Below are positions 9,894 through 13,861 of a stretch of DNA of 13,861 bases, in pieces. The position numbers were made by a program, and so were the translations under genes. The notes beneath the pieces were generated by a model. That model saw nothing but the letters and a program-made list of their open reading frames with translations. It had not been told where the DNA came from and ran no database searches. The DNA lies in contig JALLBK010000483.1 of assembly GCA_036940085.1 (NCBI GenBank), positions 1 through 13,861 on the forward strand, in the 5' to 3' direction. The stretch's first letter is position 1. Every line of letters starts with the position of its first letter. The DNA is from Discostella pseudostelligera (lineage: Eukaryota > Bacillariophyta > Thalassiosirophyceae > Thalassiosirales > Thalassiosiraceae).

Positions 9894-10349
9894 GTGTGGC
9901 TTTTTCGGAATTTCACGCTGCACGACCATCTCCACGGCTACCGCAACTTAAAAGAGAGAGCAGAAGTGGCCCTACGCATTGAGGTCCTCAGCCACACTGA
10001 ACCGGACAGGATTCCCGAACACAGCAGATTTCTCTTGGAAATTAATACAGAGCAACTCGCATGGAGCGACTTTGACACACAATCCTACTGGGTAGCAGCA
10101 ATGGAGGCAGCTTGCAGCGCGGCGACGGTTGCAGTCACAGGTAGACTGCGCCGACCCAATCTGAGCAACTTTGGAACATTCCAGGTTCGGGAGTCAATTT
10201 GACAGGAGATGGGAGAGATCTTCCGAGCAGGGAACATCTCTACCTCAGGACGTGGGGGCAGTGATGCGGATGCGCACATTACACACAGTGACATGGTCCC
10301 ATATCGGGATCACAGGACTGACGGAATCAGATCGACAACGGAAACCTGA
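9894..10349 (+). pseudogene. ORF2, conserved C-terminal tail
   Basis: Immediately after the RNase H break, in another frame, the protein reads WLFRNFTLHDHLHGYRNLKE, RIEVLSHTEPDRIPEHSRFLLE and QSYWVAAMEAACSAATVAVTGRL to a TGA at 10200-10202. Reading past that stop gives a plausible continuation (QEMGEIFRAGNISTSGRGG) to TGA at 10347-10349. I remember a similar tail (W-x-F-R-N, L-H-D, G-Y, P-x-x-S-R-F-L-L-E) at the C-terminus of diatom retroelement polymerases; its function is unknown to me. Its presence shows that the gap between RNase H and tail is an internal deletion, not the end of the element. Confidence 0.6.
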
Positions 10350-10532
10350 CAAGATACAGGCAATGGGATGCAATCCCCGATCTGTCTTGAGGATGCAGAC
10401 TCATCCTGCTTCCATCACACACATGATGAAGGGATCCTACAATGAAGTATCCTGCTGCTCCCGCAGCAATCTAAAAGATCCTCGGTCTTCTAGCCAAATA
10501 GTGCTGGTAAATTTATTAAGATATTATTATTA
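10350..10532 (+). other. 3' untranslated end with ATT-repeat tail
   Basis: About 180 bases follow the last plausible ORF2 codon and end in TAAATTTATTAAGATATTAT with further ATTATT up to 10532. A short simple-repeat tail instead of poly(A) is known in several non-LTR clades and is recognised by the element's own reverse transcriptase. The last CpG of the element is near 10472; none follows until 10717. Confidence 0.5.
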
Positions 10533-10547
10533 TTCTGCTGCTGCTCC
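10533..10547 (+). repeat. Candidate target-site duplication, 3' copy
   Basis: TTCTGCTGCTGCTCC, identical to 2875-2889 and directly after the ATT tail. After it the sequence returns to C/T/A-rich low-complexity DNA like that before 2875. Confidence 0.6.
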
Positions 10548-10661
10548 CATCCCCTACTATACTAGCTACTAGGTACTCCTACTCAACTTTACCATCCACA
10601 GCATCACCATGCATAACCATCCTTTCTAGCAACACTCCTCCTTACTGCCCAACTTGCACAA

Positions 10662-10717
10662 CTCATCCTCATCCTCCTCATCCTCATCCTCATCCTCATC
10701 ATCATCATCATCATCAC
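10662..10717. repeat. CATCCT/CAT microsatellite
   Basis: TCATCC and TCCTCA hexamers pass into a pure ATC run (about 10696-10716). A long frame over this region (10654-11343) would encode a serine run and is a composition artefact. Confidence 0.9.
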
Positions 10718-10761
10718 GATTGTCATCATACTATCAATCCTCAATCATCCTCTGCCTTCTG

Positions 10762-10804
10762 CAGCTGGGACTTTCCACACAAAGAAGGTTGGGAAGGTTG
10801 ATAT
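10762..10804 (+). repeat. Inverted-module copy A
   Basis: Begins CAGCTGGGACTTTCC and ends GGTTGATAT. It pairs with copy B (10876-10918) at 42 of 43 positions, across a 71-base loop in which pairing continues imperfectly. It lacks the AGTACTT extension that B and C share. Confidence 0.9.
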
Positions 10805-10875
10805 TATTTTTTCTGAATTTGATAGTTACACCACATATCACATTGATGCTGATAATGTTGAATATTCAAAGAATG

Positions 10876-10925
10876 ATATCAACCTTCCCAACCTTCTTTG
10901 TGTGGAAGGTCCCAGCTGAAGTACT
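10876..10925 (-). repeat. Inverted-module copy B
   Basis: Reverse-oriented copy. On the minus strand it starts AGTACTTCAGCTGGG and ends GGTTGATAT. It shares the outer AGTACTT with C and an inner extension (ATT..TTT..GAAT) with A, so it is the most complete of the three copies. Confidence 0.9.
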
Positions 10926-11046
10926 CCACATGAGTGGGGTATCTGACTCTAGCAGCAAGAAGCACTGGATCAAAGTCCTGCTAGAGGACTCAGGATCTGA
11001 TCAGGACTTACGTTTTATCACAAAGGGATCAAAACCATGCATCCCC

Positions 11047-11095
11047 AGTACTTCAGCTGGGACCTTCCAAACAAAGAAGGTTGGGAAGGTTGATA
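11047..11095 (+). repeat. Inverted-module copy C
   Basis: Starts AGTACTTCAGCTGGG. It differs from the reverse complement of B at one internal base (CCAAAC instead of CCACAC). With B it forms terminal inverted repeats around 121 bases of non-coding DNA (10926-11046), which itself has competing inner stems (AAGTCCTG 10973-10980 with CAGGACTT 11002-11009; CTCTAGCAG 10947-10955 with CTGCTAGAG 10978-10986). Confidence 0.9.
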
Positions 11096-11314
11096 CATCA
11101 TCACCCCTCACATCTCTCCTCTCACCATCTTGCATCCCACACCAATCAACTTGTCCCTTGTCCCACCATCACCAGATCACAGCAGTTAAACTTCTTGCTT
11201 CCTTAGAATCATTCTTGTTCATCATCGTTATCACCATCACCATCATGTGGACACCACCTCCTGCTGCTCCTGGTGATGCTATGATGCTGAAGCTGGGATT
11301 GAGAATCAGAATCA

Positions 11315-11428
11315 GTGTTGACCACCTGAAAAGAATACAGTGAGAATAGGTGGTGTTGACCACCAAAGAATTACCATGAGAATAAGAATGGGTGTTAATA
11401 GCAACCCAATTACACTGCGAATAAATGG
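11315..11428 (-). repeat. About 37-bp minisatellite, minus orientation, three units
   Basis: Units start at 11315 (38 bp), 11353 (39 bp) and 11392 (37 bp). Each starts GTGTT(G/A)A and contains an ACCACC/CAACCC word, an AATTAC-like word and a GAGAATA/GCGAATA word. A partial fourth unit may precede it (GAGAATCAGAATCA, 11301-11314). The reverse complement of this unit is the one found at 12708-13005. Confidence 0.75.
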
Positions 11429-11434
11429 GTGTAG

Positions 11435-12419
11435 GGCATCTTTGTGACCAAGGTGTTGGCCAGCAGTATTCTTGGACAGTATTGGTGCTAGTAGGCTGCA
11501 TTGATAATCACTGGTCCTCAGGAGAAGAATTTGTCATCAACATCATTGGTCAGAGCACTGCTGCTGCTAAATAGCAGCACCATGCTTCCTTGTAACATCA
11601 CTGGCACCAGTACCAACACTCTTTGAACTTTAACCTCATCAGCATTGTCATTGTTGGCATTTATCCTTATAATCAGCAGTAGCAGCATTGGTCCTCAGCA
11701 TTAGTCAGCATCATTGGTCTCCTCGTCAGCATTGTTGTTGGTCATCAGTATTCAGTATGGATGTTGGTCAGTAGCATCAGCACAAATCTGCCCAATCACC
11801 AATACCAGTATTGTTGGTCAGCATTGGCATTGATCTTCAGTATCATTTGTCAGCATTCTCTAGTAGGTCAGCATACTAGTACTAGTAGGTCGTCAGTCAG
11901 CAATTGTCAGCATTTGACCAGCAATCTGCTCCATCATCAATCAAGTCATCATGATCATACAACTATCAGAGTGAAGAAAACAGCTAGTGACAGCTCTTCT
12001 TCGTTTTTGGGGTTTCCTGACACTGGTCCCCTTTCCTTTAAAGTCAACTGCCCACTGCACACAGGATTGGTGCTCACTGGTGCTGTTGGGGTCTGTTGGT
12101 CAGCTTTGAACAGCAGATGCATCCTTGTCAGTTGTCAGCACCAAGTTCCAAAATCAGCATTCTTCTTGGTCATCAGCATTGGTCTTTGGTCAGAATTCCC
12201 AAAGTCGAGCTTGTGTATCCCAAGCATCCCAACTACTAATTCCCAACATGGAAAGCAGGCTCACTACTGTGCATCCCAGTCCCACTCCAAACATACATAT
12301 ACACCCTCTTTTGCAGTGACACTGGCATCAAGGCAGGGCCAAAGCCCATGTCTTGTTTGTGCTTCAGCTTCAGCTCTCTTTTATGAGCCCCAACTTACAT
12401 CATACCTATCTAGCAGAGT
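11435..12419. repeat. Degenerate GGTCAGCAT repeat field, CpG-poor
   Basis: GTCAGCATTG, TCATCAGCATTGG and TTGTTGGTCAGCA recur at irregular spacing. The first 200 bases are colinear with 2210-2350. A perfect 14-bp palindrome TACTAGTACTAGTA lies near 11874. Long frames such as 11761-12480 are rich in Ser, Gln and His because of the repeat words and show no domain. There are only about five CpGs. Confidence 0.65.
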
Positions 12420-12707
12420 CTCACATCCCACTTTCATGTGTCTTCTTACTGGCCCCACAACACTCCCCCTAGTATTGTAGGCAACACTTCTGCGTGTTCC
12501 AACTCCAAATATATTAACAGCAAATGCTTGCTTCTGTGAACTGTAAACACACACAACAAGAAAGTCACACATAAGAAGTCCACTTTTATGTGTCCCACCA
12601 ACATCCCAACTACTCCTACACACAACAAAGGAACACTTGGTTTGTGGTGTGTCCAGCCAAGCTTCAACCATACAACATACAACAGAAAGGAGGCCCCCTT
12701 TTGCATT
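12420..12707. repeat. Diverged duplicated segment, non-coding
   Basis: Phrases recur inside this stretch: CCCACTTTCATGTGTCTTCT (12428) against TCCACTTTTATGTGTCCCAC (12579). CATCCCAACTACT (12601) also matches an earlier copy near 12226. ACACATAA (12568) and TTATGTGT (12586) form an inverted pair. No gene is recognised. Confidence 0.45.
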
Positions 12708-13005
12708 GGGTGGTCAACACCCATTCTAGTGGAATTGGGTGGTCAAGAAGAACACACATTCTCAGTGCTCAGTGGAATTGGGCAGTCAATCATGATAAAC
12801 ACCCATGATTCTCAATTCTCAGTGGAATTGCTGGGTGTTTAACACCCAATCTCAGTGGAATTAGGTGGTCAATACCTGTGATTGGGTGGTCAACAGAACC
12901 AATTCTTCTCAACCTTATCAGTGTAATCTTGGGTGGTCAACACAGCCCACAATCCATAGTTATTCTGTTATTCTCATGGAATTGGAATTGGGTGGTCACA
13001 ACACC
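12708..13005 (+). repeat. GGGTGGTCAACAC minisatellite, plus orientation, about eight units
   Basis: Unit starts at 12708, 12737, 12780, 12830 (diverged), 12863, 12884, 12931 and 12990. Each has a GGGTGGTCAA-like start and most end in TCTCAGTGGAATT. Unit length varies from about 21 to 59 bases, so units have been truncated and internally duplicated. It is the inverted counterpart of 11315-11428. Confidence 0.8.
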
Positions 13006-13775
13006 TTGCACAGCATTTGGGGTCAGGAGTATGCAGCATCAGCATACTTCTGTTTGTCAGAATCATCACCAGCAATGGCAATGGCAATGACCAGCATTGG
13101 TGGTCCTCATTATTGCTCAGCATAAGTCATATTATCTTGCCCAGCATTCTTATTGGTAAGCTCAGTAGAGGTCTGTAGGTCAGCATGATGCATCCTTCTT
13201 GTCATCTTTGCCAAGAATTGGTCAGCATGATTGTTGGTCAGCCACATTGAACAAACTCCTCCTCATCAGCATCATTGTTCTTGGGAAGCAATACTTCGCT
13301 CCTTTCATCAGCACCAGCATAATTACTTGATCAGCTTGATTGTTGGTCATTTCTCAGAACTCAGCATTGGTAATCATATTTGCCAGGAGAATTGTGGTCA
13401 GCATAGTAGTATGCATAGTACCTGAAACCAGCAACAATATCAAACAGGATTGTTCACCAGGCAGCATCCTTAGTCCTCACCCTCACCAGCAGGATCAACA
13501 TGATTGGTCAGCATTACTGTTGGCAAGCATGCACCTTTTGCTTTTGACCAAGATACCATCATTGTTGGTGGCCGGCATTGTTCTCAGTCATCTCTGGTGG
13601 CACCCCAGCATTGCCGCATTTGTTGGTCAACATTGGTTCTCAGCATGTGTGCATGGTGCACATTCTTTGTGCTGGGGATCAACTTCAGCATAGCATTGGT
13701 GTCAGCATTTTCTGACTGGCATGCACCCTTCTCCTTGCTGTAACCTACATCCACAACACTGTTCGGTGCAAAGGT
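13006..13775. repeat. Degenerate GGTCAGCAT repeat field, right part
   Basis: Further irregular copies of GGTCAGCAT, CAGCATTG and TTGTTGGTCAG, for example near 13172, 13220, 13233, 13387, 13506 and 13624. No CpG occurs from about 12495 to 13296. Short open frames here have no protein character. Confidence 0.65.
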
Positions 13776-13861
13776 GATGCAGAGATGCAGAGGTGCAGAG
13801 GTGCTGAGGTGCTGAGTAGGTGCTGAGTAGGTGCTGAGTAGGTGCTGAGTAGGTGCTGAGT
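13776..13861. repeat. 8-bp to 11-bp evolving tandem array, open at the right edge
   Basis: Starts as 8-bp units GATGCAGA (13776, 13784), GGTGCAGA (13792), GGTGCTGA (13800). It then becomes five perfect 11-bp units AGGTGCTGAGT at 13807, 13818, 13829, 13840 and 13851-13861. The 11-bp unit equals the last 8-bp unit plus GTA. The array continues beyond the window. Confidence 0.92.

Larger units (their letters stand above)
2890..10532 (+). mobile_element. Degenerate non-LTR retrotransposon with ORF1 and APE-RT-RNase H ORF2
   Basis: In order the element has a leader, ORF1, an APE-type endonuclease, a linker, a reverse transcriptase with an FVDD box, an RNase H start and a conserved C-terminal region, then a 3' end in an ATT repeat. 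There are no long terminal repeats and no integrase or protease. This gene order and simple-repeat tail are those of non-LTR (LINE-like) elements that insert by target-primed reverse transcription. The copy cannot move by itself: both ORFs change frame several times, carry TGA stops, and lack most of the reverse transcriptase and RNase H. Because the 5' leader and ORF1 are present, it is internally deleted rather than 5'-truncated. Clade is unresolved; similarity to diatom elements is from memory. Confidence 0.82.

Noticed and set aside
6267..10202. TGA reassigned as a sense codon
   Set aside because: Frames also shift repeatedly, domains are deleted, and TGA appears as a final stop elsewhere; decay explains the stops.
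2890..10532. LTR retrotransposon or retrovirus-like element
   Set aside because: No paired long terminal repeats, primer-binding site, protease or integrase were seen; an APE endonuclease precedes the RT.
10171..10572. 133-codon frame over the element's 3' end
   Set aside because: It overlaps the conserved tail in a different frame and runs through the ATT tail and proposed target duplication.
10654..11343. 229-codon frame with a serine run
   Set aside because: It is created by the TCC/TCA microsatellite and the inverted modules; no domain is present and it crosses three repeat copies.
11761..12480. 239-codon frame in the right flank
   Set aside because: Made of repeat words (Gln/His/Ser/Leu); no domain and no start context.
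12708..13005. CRISPR-like array
   Set aside because: Unit lengths are irregular, spacers are repeat-derived, there are no cas genes, and the DNA is eukaryotic.

Overview
This is eukaryotic, repeat-rich DNA with no confidently intact host gene. There are no bacterial operons, ribosome-binding sites, tRNAs or rRNAs. The best reading is a nuclear segment of a stramenopile, probably a diatom. The two long broken reading frames (about 3246-6136 and 6138-10349) resemble, from memory and unchecked, the ORF1/ORF2 pair of non-LTR retroelements common in diatom genomes.

Layout. (1) 1-1724: mixed DNA containing CpG, with one weak 53-residue ORF (717-878), a foldback element (1025-1274) and a TCCTGC-rich patch (1583-1665). 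(2) About 1725-2874: old low-complexity repeat with no CpG dinucleotide at all, including a perfect 23-bp tandem duplication (1994-2039). (3) 2890-10532: a degenerate non-LTR retrotransposon bounded by a 15-bp direct repeat (2875-2889 and 10533-10547), with an ATT-repeat tail directly before the 3' copy. (4) 10548-13861: CpG-poor repeat DNA of the same kind as (2). It holds a CATCCT microsatellite, a three-copy inverted module (10762-11095), a roughly 37-bp minisatellite in opposite orientations at 11315-11428 and 12708-13005, a long field of degenerate GGTCAGCAT words, and an 8-to-11-bp tandem array running off the right end.

The retroelement reads as a 5' leader, ORF1 (large protein without a recognisable domain, acidic C-terminal third), then ORF2 with an APE-type endonuclease, a linker, reverse transcriptase, RNase H and a conserved C-terminal tail. 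It is dead in several independent ways: frame changes in both ORFs, premature stops that are all TGA, an Asn where the endonuclease DxN aspartate is expected, loss of the reverse-transcriptase core up to the FVDD box, and loss of RNase H after its first catalytic motif.

The clearest signals not explained by gene calls are the CpG-free host DNA whose edges match the insertion edges, the A/B/C inverted module that can fold into a long near-perfect hairpin, and the diverged repeat shared by both flanks. I found no credible new defence or metabolic system; the novelty is in repeat biology and in the uncharacterised ORF1 family.
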